Under the pieces are notes generated by a model. It did no database searches. It had not been told where the DNA came from and was given only the letters and a program-made list of their open reading frames with translations. This document shows positions 50,476 to 51,291 of a DNA stretch of 51,291 bases, one piece after another. Position numbers and translations under genes: made by a program. The DNA comes from an uncultured Chloroflexota bacterium (GTDB lineage Bacteria > Chloroflexota > Anaerolineae > Anaerolineales > Anaerolineaceae): contig CADACE010000055.1 in assembly GCA_902786265.1 (NCBI GenBank), forward strand, positions 1 to 51,291, in the 5' to 3' direction. Each line of letters opens with the position of its first letter. Positions within the stretch are counted from its first letter, which is position 1.

Positions 50476-51291
50476 CTAATCTCCGATTGAAGTTTTTACC
50501 GCATTTTTTTCTGCTTCAGTAAAGGGAATGCGTTTCCCGTCCTTATCGAACAGGTACATGTTTTCATAAGGAACACTCAGCTTCAAACTGGAACCGTCTT
50601 CAACATCCATTTCGCTCTTACACATCAGAATGCCATATTTGGTGAGAATGGAATAAATAATCTCCGATCCCAATAATTCTTTAGTCTGGATCTGCCCGCT
50701 GAAATGGACCGCGTCCTGCTCACCTGATGAAGTAAGTCTGATTTTCTCAGGCCGAATTCCGAGTTTCATCTGATCCGGAAGGAATCCGTCGATAATGTTA
50801 GTCTGAGGGGTTCCTATAAACTGGGCGGTAAAAATGGAGTTGGGGTTGTGGTAAAGATCTCTTGGATTACTCTGCTGAACGATTTTTCCTTTATCCATAA
50901 GAACAATGTCATCCGCCATGGACATGGCTTCTACCTGGTCATGGGTTACATATACAAAAGTCGTTCCCATGCGTTTGTGCATATTGATCAGTTCAACACG
51001 CATCTGAGCCCGAAGTTTGGCATCAAGGTTGGATAAAGGTTCATCCATCATGAAGACCCGCGGCTCTTTTACCATGGCACGGGCCAGCGCTACGCGCTGC
51101 CGCTGCCCCCCGGACAGGTTCGCAGGTTTACGCTGGAGATACTCTGTCAGTCCAACGATCTCACTTACTTCCTTGATCCGGCGCTTACGTTCCTCTTTCG
51201 CTACTTTCTTGTTTATCAGACCAAATTCAATGTTTTCCTCAACACTCATTGTCGGATAAAGCGCATAGTTCTGAAAAACCATGGAGATATC
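50476..51291 (-). CDS. ABC transporter ATPase (MsmX/UgpC-like), N-terminus beyond window
   Basis: A partial ATPase running off the right edge; the Walker A region is missing. Visible parts are the Q-loop MVFQNYALYP, signature LSGGQRQRVALARAM, Walker B RVFMMDEPLSNLD, H-loop VYVTHDQVEAMS and a C-terminal TOBE-like domain (LGIRPEKIRLTS). It is the closest to MsmX/UgpC proteins that energise sugar importers. The frame extends three codons past the first ATG to base 51291 (DIS before MVFQ). It is the first visible gene of the ABC operon; its promoter is outside. Confidence 0.93.
   Translation of the reverse strand, partial: DISMVFQNYALYPTMSVEENIEFGLINKKVAKEERKRRIKEVSEIVGLTEYLQRKPANLSGGQRQRVALARAMVKEPRVFMMDEPLSNLDAKLRAQMRVELINMHKRMGTTFVYVTHDQVEAMSMADDIVLMDKGKIVQQSNPRDLYHNPNSIFTAQFIGTPQTNIIDGFLPDQMKLGIRPEKIRLTSSGEQDAVHFSGQIQTKELLGSEIIYSILTKYGILMCKSEMDVEDGSSLKLSVPYENMYLFDKDGKRIPFTEAEKNAVKTSIGD

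Noticed and set aside
1..51291. tRNA, rRNA, riboswitch or CRISPR loci
   Set aside because: Intergenic regions were read on both strands and no cloverleaf, rRNA segment, known riboswitch core or regular repeat-spacer array was recognised.

Overview
The window looks like chromosome of an anaerobic, probably host- or sediment-associated bacterium. The best guess is Chloroflexota (Anaerolineae), with Clostridia as the alternative. The clues are Thr/Pro/Glu-rich spacers behind lipoprotein signals, many flavodoxin, cupin and aldo/keto reductase paralogues, a YesM/YesN pair beside a sugar ABC transporter, and DUF4157 (eCIS-core) proteins. The assignment is an inference from gene content; no rRNA or tRNA gene is present.

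Layout. (1) 1-1040: end of a Tat export operon (tatA/B-like, tatC). (2) 1270-7996: two large minus-strand proteins flanking a truncated IS4-like element. One is a DUF4157 protein with an extra C-terminal HELGH metalloprotease-like domain. The other is a 1000-residue protein with a permuted papain-like (His before Cys) core and a Lys-rich histone-like segment. They look like toxin or eCIS cargo proteins, but no eCIS structural gene is in view. (3) 8.6-11.6 kb: PrsW-like membrane protease, DUF1269 protein, a small membrane coiled-coil protein and a GDPD. (4) 11.9-32.2 kb: a dense redox and ester-handling super-cluster. It holds aldo/keto reductases, an FMN reductase, four flavodoxin-type genes (two are predicted lipoproteins, one with tandem flavodoxin domains), a CMD-cupin fusion, a secreted bicupin, several esterases, a YqhD-like alcohol dehydrogenase, DUF4405 and DUF362 proteins, a cyclophilin-like lipoprotein, a C39-like protein and two LysR regulators. 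(5) 32.2-38.8 kb: acyltransferase, HTH-AbrB regulator, CHAP amidase-like protein, glycosyltransferase, MFS exporter and AraC regulator, with short repeats between them. (6) 38.9-42.5 kb: a MarR plus two radical-SAM cassette, a structured repeat region and rlmN. (7) 43.4-51.3 kb: YesM/YesN two-component system, HD hydrolase, and a carbohydrate ABC transporter cut by the window end.

The central observation is regulatory. Four promoters in region 4 (upstream of the genes at 11946, 21263, 27187 minus and 27476) share one bipartite site. An ATRC-type T-N11-A box lies exactly 21 bp upstream of a second box whose GCATTGTAY edge overlaps the -35 hexamer. In all four the upstream G/CTATRC half-site lies exactly 34 bp from GCAT. 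This is LysR architecture, and one copy lies in the LysR/flavodoxin divergent promoter. The cluster therefore appears to be one regulon controlling cytoplasmic aldehyde/carbonyl reductases together with surface flavodoxins, cupins and esterases. A plausible job is handling reactive carbonyl or ester compounds, or an extracytoplasmic redox task; the substrate cannot be read from sequence.
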